Assembly: GCA_004009845.1 (NCBI GenBank)
Contig: RMBW01000110.1
Coordinates: forward strand, 38,882-102,881
Source of the DNA: Davidsoniella eucalypti
Lineage: Eukaryota > Ascomycota > Sordariomycetes > Microascales > Ceratocystidaceae
Length of the DNA stretch: 64,000 nt
Reading direction: 5' to 3'
Under the pieces are notes generated by a model. That model made no database searches and was not told the DNA's origin. It saw only the letters and a program-made list of their open reading frames with translations. Below, one piece after another: positions 1 to 9,768 of this stretch (the stretch's first letter is position 1; the number at the start of each line of letters is the position of its first letter). A program made the position numbers and the translations under genes.

Positions 1-2
1 GC

Positions 3-203
3 TTGGAGGTTTTGAGACAGGTTCCCGATGAGGTGGGTTTTCCCAAAAAGGCATATAACGAAACCACAACAAATGCTCCGTATCTCAGTGGCCTGTCACT
101 GTTGAGAAGTAGGCTGTCCAGTATCAATTCAGGGCTGTGCGAGGTGCTACATAGCTATCAAGAGCTCCATTTCCACCTTAATAATATTGAATTAAAAAAT
201 TAA
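3..203 (+). CDS. Open frame running off the left edge, possible gene tail
   Basis: The frame is open from the left edge of the window to a TAA at 201-203 and would give about 66 residues. There is no ATG at its beginning, so if real it is the last exon of a gene that lies mostly outside the window. I recognise no domain. The composition (Leu/Ser-rich, one Cys) is compatible with coding, but a 200-nt open frame can arise by chance. Downstream it gives way to AT-rich sequence before the next gene at 664. Confidence 0.2.
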   Translation: MEVLRQVPDEVGFPKKAYNETTTNAPYLSGLSLLRSRLSSINSGLCEVLHSYQELHFHLNNIELKN

Positions 204-298
204 AATAAAAGCAACCATACACACCTATTTCTTTGGTATGTATACCGATTTCGGCATAGCTTAGGATTATCAATACGTTGGTTGTAGCTTGGTGGCAG

Positions 299-305
299 CA
301 CGTGA
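299..305. promoter_or_regulatory. CACGTGA E-box upstream of the acyltransferase gene
   Basis: CACGTGA lies about 360 nt before the ATG at 664. In yeasts this is the Cbf1/Met4 site that controls sulfur-amino-acid genes, which would suit the downstream enzyme. One heptamer is weak evidence by itself. Confidence 0.3.
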
Positions 306-643
306 AAGCACATCATCGGTAAAGCTTAGCTAAAAAAAAAAATCTAGGAAAGCGCTCTAAAGTGGAAAGAAGTGTTCGCCGAATATAGACTTCCTACTAG
401 CCGGACAAGTAGAGCAATAGCTTAGAAATAAGGCGTCTTTTTTCTCTATCTCTTTTTCTTCTCTGCCTATCAATAAAGCCCGAGTCATTGTCTTTTCCAT
501 ATTTTTTTTCTCATCAAAACTATCTGAATAGCGCATGGTTTTTTTCCGTTCTTTGCTTTTTCCATCTCGTCGAATCAAATTTCTTAGGCCAAGCTCAACT
601 TACATAAAATCGATTGAAATAGCCAACATACAAGTCGACCGGT

Positions 644-651
644 AACCCTAA
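644..651 (+). promoter_or_regulatory. Telobox AACCCTAA immediately upstream of the start codon
   Basis: AACCCTAA ends 12 nt before the ATG at 664. The same octamer or its core AACCCTA recurs upstream of several other genes in this window (5247, 14909, 17799, 46391, 46403, 63633). In fungi, Tbf1/Teb1-type Myb proteins bind such telomere-like motifs in promoters. The role here is inferred. Confidence 0.35.
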
Positions 652-663
652 TTCCTTTGCACG

Positions 664-2205
664 ATGCTCTCTAGGGCTGTTGCCTCTCCATTGCACGGCC
701 TGCGCCTCAACACCACCAGATCTTGGAGTCATCGCATTCTAGCTGCCTCACAATGTATCTCGAACGGCTCAACTAGTATACGCTGGGCTTCTTCAGCCGC
801 TGCCGCTGCGGCAAATGTGCCGACTAACAGCGTGCCAGCCTCCAACCCCGCCATGGCATTCCCGTGTCTCGACAAGCTAGAGTCTCGATCAGCTACGCTC
901 GAGGCCAAGACTGCCGACAACTCTGGCCCAGAACCATCGTACACAGTCGGTGCCACGGAGACGTTTCATAGCGCTGAGAGACTACTGCTCGACTGGGGCG
1001 GCGTGTTGCCCGAGTTTGATATTGCCTACGAAACTTGGGGCACGTTGAATGCTGACAAATCCAACGTCATTCTACTGCACACGGGCCTTTCGGCATCGTC
1101 TCACGCACATTCGACGGCGGCGAACCCACAGGCCGGCTGGTGGGAGAAGTTTATCGGACCCGGCTGTGCGCTCGATACCGATAAATACTTTGTGGTGTGT
1201 GCCAACGTCATTGGTGGCTGCTTCGGGTCGACTGGCCCCTCTAGTATCGACCCGGCTGACGGCGCACGCTACGCCACGCGCTTCCCCATCGTTACATTGC
1301 AGGACATGGTACGCGCGCAGTTCCGCCTATTAGATGGACTTGGCATCCAGCGACTATATGCCAGTGTAGGGTCTAGTATGGGAGGCATGCAGAGTTTGGC
1401 TGCCGGCGTGCTTTTCCCAGATCGAGTGGCACGCGTGGCTAGCATTAGTGGCTGTGCGCGCTCACATCCGTACAGTATTGCTATGCGCCACACACAGCGC
1501 CAGGTATTGATGATGGATCCTAACTGGAACCGTGGCTTTTACTATGGCCGTGTACCGCCGCATGCCGGCATGAAGCTGGCGCGCGAGATCGCCACAGTCA
1601 CGTATCGCTCCGGACCTGAGTGGGAGCTACGCTTTGGCAGACGCCGTGCTGATCCTAGCAAGCCACCTGCTTTGTGTCCTGATTTCTTGATCGAGACTTA
1701 TCTGGATCACGCTGGAGAAAAGTTCTGCCTGACATACGACCCGAACAGTATGTTGTATGTTAGCAAAGCCATGGATCTATTCGATCTCGGCGTCGAGTAC
1801 ACGGAGGCCACGGCAAATCGCCGTGCAACCAAGGCCGAGCAACTCGAGCGTGGTGAGGCGTCGCCGATAGACGCTGCATCGTGCAGCTTAACGCTACCAG
1901 CCAAGCCATACACAGAGCAGCCATCGTCAGCAACAGCCGCCAGCACCAACATCGATGGACCACCGGAAGATCTCATCAAGGGCCTGGCTAACATGAAGGA
2001 TACACCGACGCTGGTCATGGGTGCCATCAGTGACATCCTGTTCCCGTCGTGGCAGCAGAAGGAAATTGCCGACGCGCTGGAACTTGCTGGTAACAAGCAA
2101 GTGACGCATTTTGAACTCACACAGGAGATGAGCATGTTCGGTCATGATACATTCTTGCTAGATTTGAAGAACATTGGCGGCAGTCTGCGCAAGTTCTTGA
2201 ACTGA
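664..2205 (+). CDS. cysA: Mitochondrial serine O-acyltransferase, CysA type (homoserine O-acetyltransferase fold)
   Basis: This intronless 513-residue protein is an alpha/beta hydrolase of the homoserine O-acetyltransferase family. The nucleophile elbow is VGSSMGG with Ser238 as the likely catalytic serine, followed by a charge-relay Asp457 (SDILFPSWQQ) and His494 (FGHDTFL). The first ~50 residues are rich in Arg, Ser and Ala and lack acidic residues, which fits a mitochondrial presequence. A mitochondrial target together with the GSSMGGMQSLA variant favours the fungal serine O-acetyl/succinyltransferase subgroup (Aspergillus cysA, S. pombe cys2), which makes the O-acylserine used for cysteine. 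Cytosolic Met2-type homoserine O-acetyltransferase is the alternative. A low-complexity insertion around residues 385-435 separates the core from the Asp/His end. The first ATG gives the full presequence and sits 12 nt after a telobox. Confidence 0.85.
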   Translation: MLSRAVASPLHGLRLNTTRSWSHRILAASQCISNGSTSIRWASSAAAAAANVPTNSVPASNPAMAFPCLDKLESRSATLEAKTADNSGPEPSYTVGATETFHSAERLLLDWGGVLPEFDIAYETWGTLNADKSNVILLHTGLSASSHAHSTAANPQAGWWEKFIGPGCALDTDKYFVVCANVIGGCFGSTGPSSIDPADGARYATRFPIVTLQDMVRAQFRLLDGLGIQRLYASVGSSMGGMQSLAAGVLFPDRVARVASISGCARSHPYSIAMRHTQRQVLMMDPNWNRGFYYGRVPPHAGMKLAREIATVTYRSGPEWELRFGRRRADPSKPPALCPDFLIETYLDHAGEKFCLTYDPNSMLYVSKAMDLFDLGVEYTEATANRRATKAEQLERGEASPIDAASCSLTLPAKPYTEQPSSATAASTNIDGPPEDLIKGLANMKDTPTLVMGAISDILFPSWQQKEIADALELAGNKQVTHFELTQEMSMFGHDTFLLDLKNIGGSLRKFLN

Positions 2206-2754
2206 AAAAAGATGCTATACATTGTGCGATATATGGTACGGAGTTACTGGAGTCCTAATTCTATTTTCTGTTTTGTTGTTTAGATATGAGGCTGTCGTTA
2301 GTTGTAGAGACACGTGCCCTCTATCTCCATTTAGATACGAAAGAAGGACAATTACGTTGTGAACTACAAAGGGTGTGATATTTTCTGTTTGATAGTACGG
2401 ACTCGGTCGAATTGTTGGAGATTTACTAGACCAGCCTTCTTATACACAATATGTTCTAATTGCTTGCTGTAACATGTGATATCTATGTTTCCGGTAGATT
2501 TACGATTCCGTGATAGAGCATCCCTCAATCCGACTCTCTCGATACCTCCCATCTACCGACGTCTCGTACAGGAAGCTGCGCGCTGGCTAAGATGGAGGCA
2601 CGAGAAACATAACTTCTGGCCACGACACAATTCAGCTGCAACCTTTGTCGAGCTTCATGGATTTAGATTTTCCAAAGACCATTCCTACATCTTCCGGATC
2701 GGCAAACTCTACTTCTCTGCCATGGAGCTTCATTGGATAGTCTGAGTCGTCTAG
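2206..2754. other. Gene-free stretch after the acyltransferase
   Basis: This holds the 3' flank of the acyltransferase gene and then AT-rich sequence. A short plus-strand open frame at 2476-2745 has no recognisable motif, and I see no RNA gene. It borders the retroelement relic that begins at 2755. Confidence 0.5.
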
Positions 2755-3215
2755 TCATAGGCCCATCATTTGTGCCGCATTTTTTCTGTCCCGTGGACTT
2801 CCTTTGATGGCGTTGGTAAAGCTTCGTTCTCTACAGTCAGAGCGTACGTAAGCATCGAGCCATGAGTTGAAATCATCTGGCCCGGGGCGAGGTACAATGA
2901 CGATTGCGGCATCCTTCAGGCGGTTCGCCACCTTTGCATGTAGGGTTGGTGACTTTACACATGTCATCCAAGCGAGCAAGTGAGCAAAGGGTCTCAAATC
3001 TGATCAAGAACTGCTGAAAGTCGGGGTATGCGTCCATCCAAAGTGTCTCGAGCTCTCGAAGAGCATATAACCGTTCTGTCCCCGAAGTCATACCGAGAGT
3101 CCATGTGTTTGAATAACTCCTTTAGCGAAGAGAACTGCCGATATTTCGGGTCTACCTCTTTGTTGGCCAACTGATCATGCATCTTCCTAGCCAAAACTGC
3201 TGCACGTGCTTCCAT
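2755..3215 (-). pseudogene. Frameshifted relic of an LTR-retrotransposon gag
   Basis: Three consecutive minus-strand open pieces (3215-2994, 3091-2873, 2997-2755) in different frames read as one degraded gag-like polypeptide. The first has SSLKELFKHMDSRYDFGDR, the second LRELETLWM and FQQFLIRFETLCSLARLDD, and the third TLHAKVANRLKDA followed by DFNSWLDAYV. The order and spacing, with a helix ending in DSRY, then ALRELETL, then F-x2-FL-x-RFE, match the capsid region of fungal LTR-retrotransposon gag proteins. At least two frameshifts separate the pieces. No protease, reverse transcriptase or LTR is visible on either side, so only a gag fragment survives. The family call rests on motif memory, not on an alignment. 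Confidence 0.55.
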
Positions 3216-3625
3216 ATATTTCAGGGCGATCGTTCCTTTTGTCTTTCACGGAATATGGCGAGCTTCTCTTAACCAAGCTGAAAAACAGCCGCAAATTGTC
3301 ACTCCGGTTGCGGTAGTTCATGGATACATAAGTGCTTTGTTGGTTGACCAGAAAATATACCAGGCCTAGATTGGTACTTCAGTAGGCTTTCAAGTATGTC
3401 TGCTACCTAATCTCTTGCCACCCGCAAATTACTCTTTGTGTCCATCAATTTCAGATTTAATGCCAAGATCTCCTAATCTTTAGAGAGCAACCGAATAGTG
3501 ACTGATATATTCATTAACACGACTTAGAGTTACGGGCTGGTTGAATAGTTCAGATTTACTAGTTCAGCTTGTGATGTGCAATTTCTTTTTATATTCAGGC
3601 TTTAGATACGAAAACGAAGATTTCT

Positions 3626-4927
3626 TTAGATGTAACCCTTGATAACAGCAGCCTCAGCGTTGAGGATGGACGAGCCAGCGGCACCAATAACAGCTAATCA
3701 CATGAGTTAGTATATAAATAGGGTGGGGTGAACAGTTTCCAGGCAAAAGACTTACTGTTGTGGCTTAGAGCAACAAACTTGATATCGAAGATACCGGATT
3801 CATCCTCGCGCACACGGCCGACACTGACGGCGTAGCCGTTGGAGATGTTGCGGTCCAGACGGGGCTGAGGCCGGTCAGCCTCATCGAAGACCATGATGGC
3901 GGGCTCAGGAGCCGATGGGCAGCCCAGTTTGTTAGCGTCACTGACATAATTGCGCATGGCCTGCTTGACCTGCTCAGCTGATGGCGGGGGGCGCTGGGCG
4001 AAGCGAAGCGACACACAGGCAGTGTGGCCATCCAGAACCGGCACGCGGTTGCAGGCAGCCGAAACGCGCAGGCCAGCCTGGGTTTCGAAAGCCGTGGCAT
4101 CAGGGTTCAGCGAGCCGAGAATCTTGCGCGCCTCGGTCTCCAGCTTGTCCTCCTCGCCTGAGATGAATGGCACCACGTTGTCGATGATGTCCATGGATGA
4201 CACACCGGGATAGCCGGCGCCAGAGACGGCCTGCATGGTGACAACGGACACGGTATCGACGGGGCCGAACTCGGCCTGTAGCGCAGCAAATGGAATGACC
4301 AGGCCAATGACGGCGCAGTTGGAGTTGCAGACCAGGAAGCCCTTCTCTAGGTTGTACACCTTGCGCTGGTGCTTGATCAGCTCGAGATGCGACAGGTTAA
4401 CGGTGGGCACGACAAGAGGCACGATGGGGTCGCGACGGTAGTTCTTGGCGTTGGAGAAGACGGCGATGTTGGCGGCGCGGAACTCAGCCTCTATAGAGCA
4501 GTTAGTTAGCATAGCAGAACACAAGACGGAAGATATATGAGCTAGCTCTACGTACCAGCTTCGCCAGCAACGTCGGCGTTCAGGCCGGAGAACACAATGT
4601 CGCAGTCGGCAAACTCAGACGCCTTGCACTGTCTGACAACCAGATCGCCGACGGGGCCAATCGGCGAAGCTTGCTTCCATTTGACGGCGTCCTTGTACTT
4701 CTTGCCAGCCGAGTTCGGCGAAGCACCGACGGCGTGCAGCTTCAGGAACGGGTGCTGCTGCAGAAGCAGGACGAAACGCTGGCCGACAGAGCCAGTGCAG
4801 CCGAGAACGCCTAGAGCCAAAGAAAAGATTAGTTAGCAAGGGAGGAAGATCGCAATGGCAGAGATCGGTAGCCAGCAACAAAGGACATCGGGATCGTACC
4901 GCAGTTCTTGACGGGATATTGCGACAT
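3626..4927 (-). CDS. HOM2: Aspartate-semialdehyde dehydrogenase
   Basis: Four exons on the minus strand (4927-4900, 4810-4556, 4490-3756, 3693-3626) give 361 residues, the normal fungal length. Introns are 89, 65 and 62 nt. The enzyme reduces aspartyl phosphate to aspartate semialdehyde on the way to threonine, methionine and isoleucine. The NADP-binding start reads NCGVLGCTGSVGQRF. The catalytic cysteine is in the GFLVCNSNCAVIG motif. The C-terminal exon supplies the conserved TVIGAAGSSILNAE ending, which is missing if the third exon is read through its donor. The first exon codes only nine full residues (MSQYPVKNC). The upstream region carries two perfect TGACTCA sites, which fits general amino-acid control. 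The relic gag lies just past the 3' end. Confidence 0.93.
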
Positions 4928-5030
4928 GGTGACGTTGTGGTGGTGAGGTATGAAGAAGGAAAAGCTAGACTAGCCGCAAAGAATCGCAAAATAAATCACG
5001 GCTTCAAACGAACGGGCCAGAACTGATCCG

Positions 5031-5037
5031 TGACTCA
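5031..5037. promoter_or_regulatory. TGACTCA, Gcn4/CPC1-type general amino-acid control site
   Basis: This is a perfect TGACTCA about 105 nt upstream of the HOM2 start. The bZIP factors Gcn4 (yeast), CPC-1 and CpcA bind this heptamer in amino-acid biosynthesis promoters. A second copy is at 5217. Confidence 0.6.
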
Positions 5038-5216
5038 GGGCCTTCTCTAGCTCTTTGGGGGCAGCTTGCAGTGAGTAACTATAGCTCATGGCCTGTTTAC
5101 AGTGGTCCTTACAGCGGCTCCAGCCGGAAAACTAGGCTTCAGAATCATCCCACTTTCACAGGCCTAGAAATATTTCTGCCGTCAAAAGCCGCAAATCGGA
5201 GAGCCCGAATCTGCGC

Positions 5217-5223
5217 TGACTCA
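5217..5223. promoter_or_regulatory. Second TGACTCA site upstream of HOM2
   Basis: A second perfect TGACTCA lies about 290 nt from the HOM2 start. Two copies in one amino-acid-gene promoter are much more convincing than one. Confidence 0.5.
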
Positions 5224-5246
5224 ACTCGGTGCGCTAGGGTACAGGC

Positions 5247-5254
5247 TTAGGGTT
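5247..5254 (-). promoter_or_regulatory. Telobox (TTAGGGTT) in the divergent promoter
   Basis: TTAGGGTT, the complement of AACCCTAA, sits about 320 nt from the HOM2 start and about 510 nt from the dioxygenase start. It is part of the set of telobox motifs seen upstream of several genes here. Confidence 0.3.
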
Positions 5255-5767
5255 ATGTGCTAGTTTGAAACTCTTTAAGGGCAGATGCTCTAAGACAATC
5301 AACAATATGCTATGTTAAGTCGAGTCCCGAGTCACTGGAGCCGACGTCTAGGGGTACACTTCTTCTTACACGAACTACCACTAGCTCAGGAGAATAAACT
5401 AGACACAATTCCCTAAGCTAAGTCTTAACAAAGAAACCTGAACCTTATACTTGACCCCAAGCCACGCTCTTGGTAACTACACTTCGTATCATCACCAATG
5501 ACAACATAACAACACAACATGTCTGTTTACGGCAGCCCGAAGTCACGGGCTCTTCTACTCCTTCTAATGTTAGATCAGACAAATGTCAACACGGAGGCTG
5601 GAAAGAAAAAATATAAACATGTAAACATAGAGCTTATATAAGTGCCATAGGGAACCTAGAATTTGATTCTACACCCATCTCTACCGTGAATAAACATAAA
5701 TACATTATTCTATCTCAATATTTAGACACTTTGATTACAGTCCTTCAGTTTGAAGACATCCTCCACA

Positions 5768-8368
5768 ATGGCGTAAGCTCAACAGGATCTCCCGTGAATA
5801 TCCTCAGTACTAACATTTTCTGTAGGCCTACACCAAAACGCAAACGTAAATCATCTGAGTCCAAGGCACTGTCCAAGCAGACGCCAAAGAGACCAAAGAC
5901 CCGTTCAAAGCCTCCGGCCCCAAGTGTATCAGAACAACGGGCAACTCGACTAGCCACTCGGGCTCTTTGTCTTGCCTTTGATGCTACACAGGAATCGATC
6001 TCATCCGAGTCCAAGTCGTCGTTTTCGTTGTCATCTCCACTCACACCCCTAACACCGGCTGACGATTCATCTGAGCTCTCCAGCCCTGACAAACAGCCCG
6101 CCGGCACTACTGATGATACCAAACCGAATAAAGCTGCCAAGAAAGCTACTTCTAGGAAAGTCACCATCAAGAGAGAGCCAGTCTCTGACATAAATAGTGA
6201 CGATGAATGGAAAGAGGCTGTGAGTCCGCCGGCTTCTCCTAGGGAGTTAGCTTTTGTTGTTCATAACGGCGACAAGCCTTTGCCCAGAGAGGGTCCGCTT
6301 GTCTACTCTGATAACCGCCAGGCTCTCTGTGACGCATTGCCGTGGTTCAAGTCGCACCAGGGTGGAGCATATGCTCATGACTTTTTAGTCTATGGCGTTT
6401 TCATGAACAAGCTAGCCTGCATCCGTGACAATCTGTGGGATGATGTCATTATCACTCATGTGTAAGATGACGCCTATATCTGTCCCATAATCTTACTATC
6501 TGTGACTTGCTAACTCGATATAGTGGTGGAGGACGATGCAAGACAGAGTCACAGCTCTACAGCCGTAAGGTAGACCAAAAGCCAACGAGGTTTCACTTGT
6601 CATGGGCTTCGTCTCGTGATAGACAACAGTATGTAGTAGTCATAATTGGAAACAACCTTCCCGGTTGCCGGGTACGCGTAGATCATGAGTACAACGTCCT
6701 TGACTTCTTTTTTGTCACCGACTTATGGTGGGAAAAGAACGAAGACGGCTTTAAATTCAGCAAGGTCAAGTTGCAGAGAATCGATGAGTCTAAGCCCGTA
6801 TGGTGGTCCCCGGCTGGCGAGTCCCTTCAGCCCGTCATACAAAGCGGCGAGTTCGAGGCTGCAATCAAAGAATGCGATGTTTGCAACAATACATCCAAAC
6901 AAGTTTTCAAGCAGGCCTGGTGCTGCCTAAAGCCTGAGTGTACTTCGTTTTTTGAGCTGCCTGATCATATCGACCCATTGTCTTTGGAGTACTCAGAAAG
7001 TTTTGTCAAGGAGCGTACAACCTACAAAGGAACTGCCGTACTTACAGCCAGGCAGGCAACTGATCTAATACAGGACCCTCAACAGGCTGCCAGCATCCTC
7101 GAGTCGTGTGCCAGAGAGCAGCCACCCTCGCTGATTCCGCCCTTGCCCACCATGAACAATGGCGAGTTCGGTACCGAGAAGAGCTTCCGAGTCGGCATTG
7201 TTTGCCCGAAGTGTCGATGCTGCACGCGGCGCAAATTCTGGTCCGGCTGGGAGTGTGAAAACCAGACCTGTCGTCATTTCGTCTACTCGCCAATCGAGGT
7301 GCTTCCAATTTCCAAGGTCGAGTCGGATGTTACACCAGCGAAGCTCAAGCAGGGCGAGCGTATCAGCGGCGAAGTGCTAGATCTGTCGCCTTCGCGGACT
7401 TTCAAAGGGTTCCGGGTTCGCCAATATGCACTACGGAACTTGGCCGGGATGCTGGATATGCCGGTCAACACCATCGTTGGAACGGTCACGCATTTTCAGG
7501 CGTTGGATTCGGCCTGCAACGCCCCAAATGGCCCCGATGATCTATGGGAGCAAGTCCAAACTAGCGCAGCCGAGGGAGGCTGGGCTCGCGGACCGGTTCG
7601 TCACCGCGGATGTGAGTCTTAGCATTGCGTTCACTAGTTTCGAGAGCATCTGGCTAACAAAGACCTAGTACCATCTGAGGTCCTGACCCGGAACTTCGTG
7701 CAGAACTACGGCGCGCCCTACAAGTTTGCGGTTGCAGTGGACAGCGAGGGTTTCAGCAACTCTCCAGATCCCATCCTAGGCGCCTTGAACCGCATGACGT
7801 GGGTGGGACGAGAATCTGTCGCCCTGGCCAATGAAGGTCTTGACAAGATTCCATCCGATGAAATCTCGCCGGAGCTGAGCCGCGACTTCGTCGACTTCAA
7901 CGAGCTGCTTGCCATTGGATACTTTGAAGAAGACCGTATCTCGGTAAGTGCACCCTTTCTAGCTACCTGCACCATAGCCTAGAATATTGATCATACTAAC
8001 TCTTATAGTGGCACGACGATGGCGAATGGGAACTCGGCCCTACCGTAGCTACTCTTTCACTTGGTGCCCCGTCGTTCATGTCCTGGCGCAACAAGTCGCC
8101 GCAAGTAGAAAAGCGAAAGGGCAAGCGCAAGGCTGGAAAGGAAGTCTTGCGACTCGGACTTCAGCATGGAGACATGGTGGTCATGCATGGCACGGAAATC
8201 CACCGTTGTTTTGAACACAGAGTCGATCCCCGTGGTAAGCGGCGCATCGCCTTAACATCGCGACATATTCGGATGGACCGTGTAGATTCCAAGCTAGGTG
8301 ATGCCCAAGCCATGGCCCAGATTCCAGAGCGTGCTAAGCTACCACACCTGGTATACAACGGAGAATAA
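5768..8368 (+). CDS. AlkB-like 2-oxoglutarate/Fe(II) dioxygenase with two Cys clusters
   Basis: Five exons (5768-5772, 5826-6461, 6524-7611, 7669-7943, 8009-8368) give 787 residues. Exon 1 is only ATGGC. It is needed to start the frame at MAPTPKRKRK, because exon 2 has no suitable ATG near its beginning. The N-terminal ~190 residues are basic then Ser/Pro/Asp-rich with NLS-like KRKRK and KRPKTRSK. Two cysteine groups follow, C331-x2-C334 with C347/348 and C353, and C441-x2-C444 with C446/447, C458 and C463, which probably bind zinc. The C-terminal catalytic domain has WHDDGE (H670, D672 as iron ligands), a distal His738 in FEHRV, and Arg747/Arg753 in RRIALTSR for 2-oxoglutarate. This is an AlkB-superfamily arrangement, so a nuclear demethylase acting on nucleic acid or protein is likely. 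The substrate cannot be told. Confidence 0.82.
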
Positions 8369-8501
8369 GTCTTTGTTTTTAGCTTTCGAAAGTAGCCTTA
8401 TCGTATGGTAATGGATCATGATATTGTGGTACAGATCCAAGCTGGTTGCTAGGATATTATTATCTAAAAATACAGTTTTGCGTAGCATTTCATCGCATCT
8501 T

Positions 8502-9768
8502 TTACTTGTTCTGGGAGCCTGACACCAACAGGATGACGCTGCCGTAGTGTCTGCGAATATCCTGCTTCTCAACATCGTGTGTATCCTCAACCTCGCCCCA
8601 ACGACCGATCTGCCAATCTGTCTCGATGCTCGCCACACGGGCTGCTGCGTCTGCAGAGAATTCGCGTTCATGGGGAGCAACTACGCTAGAACTGCAAGAC
8701 CACTCGGCCAACAACCGCGCGGCAATCAAGAAGCTTTTGCCGGAAATGGTAGCACGCTCCAAGCCAGCAAGATCCCAAGCATCCAGACGATGTACCCACT
8801 GAGAAATCATAGCTCGCGTAGCCTCATCTATAGTGCGCGGGATGATGCTGCCCTTGTCAAGCACCGACTCGATGCGGGTACCGGGCCACACCTTTCCAGT
8901 CAGCCAAGCCACAAGAGGTTCGGCTGCTTCGCGCTGGACATCGCGTAGCGACGGGCCTTCCTCGCGCATGCCCTCCGGCTCATCAGGAGCCCAGCACAGG
9001 GTTGAATCAGTATCGAGATAGCGCAGAAGAAGCTTGATTAGGCCGGGACGGAGAGTTGGAGCGCTAGAGGCGTCGTCTGCGGCAATGTCGATAGCACGGC
9101 AGACGAGTGAGGTCAGTGGGAGAAGGTGGCTTTTCGTGACGTCTTTGGAGGTGGAGAGTTGGTCCCATTCGACAGCGAGGGCAGTGGCTAGAGTTTGCTT
9201 GTGCAGTGGGAGGCGAATGGGTTCCTTGGTTGTTGGGTGGCGTACGATGCGGTGATCGAGGAAGACCTGGAGACAGCCTATGAGGAATGGTGATTAGTAT
9301 ATTAAAGCGAGCAATCAAGAAATACCAACGGGAAGAAAGCATAAATACGCAATGGATGATACAGAACTTACCATCGACTTCCTTGACACTAGTATGTTTC
9401 CAGAACCGATTCTCTACCGTCCTCTCTGTTCCATTGGTCCCACGGATAACTCTGGCTTCACGCAGCATCTCAGCCTGACGCCGACGACGCTTAACGCGCA
9501 TAAGCGCCGAGACTTCTTCCGGAGTTGGCAACGAAGCATCATCCAGCGGCGTTGACGATGACAATGGCGATTCCGGTGGTGTTGATGCGGGCGAGACTTG
9601 TGCTTGAGGAGGAGAGGTTTGCGAATGTAAGAATGAAGCACTGGTAGAAGCAGGCGCTAGTCTAGCCGATGGACGTATCGTTATCGAAGAAGATATAAAT
9701 GGTTTGCTGGCGGGAAGAAAACGTGGACGCAGCATTATAGCGCGGGAAAAGACAGAAGAAGACGCCAT
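8502..9768 (-). CDS. ATP12: Mitochondrial ATP synthase F1 assembly factor ATP12
   Basis: Two exons (9768-9372 and 9277-8502, intron 94 nt) give 390 residues. ATP12 is the matrix chaperone that binds the F1 alpha subunit before it joins beta. The first ~50 residues are Ser/Arg-rich without acidic residues, as in a presequence. The family core begins at FWKHTSVKEVDG, and the splice join adds CLQVFLDHRIVRHPTTKEP, which matches the conserved ATP12 opening. Further family blocks are AVEWDQL, PLTSLVCRAID and the DTDSTLCWAPDEPEG stretch. It is convergent with the dioxygenase gene, their stops lying only about 130 nt apart, and is followed upstream by a 1.1 kb AT-rich gap. Confidence 0.9.

Larger units (their letters stand above)
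4928..5767. promoter_or_regulatory. Divergent promoter between HOM2 and the AlkB-like gene
   Basis: These 840 nt separate two divergently transcribed starts (HOM2 at 4927 minus, the dioxygenase at 5768 plus). They hold two TGACTCA sites and a TTAGGGTT telobox. No open frame in the stretch looks coding. Confidence 0.6.

Noticed and set aside
2476..2745. 89-codon plus-strand frame next to the gag relic
   Set aside because: No motif, and not aligned with the relic or any gene.
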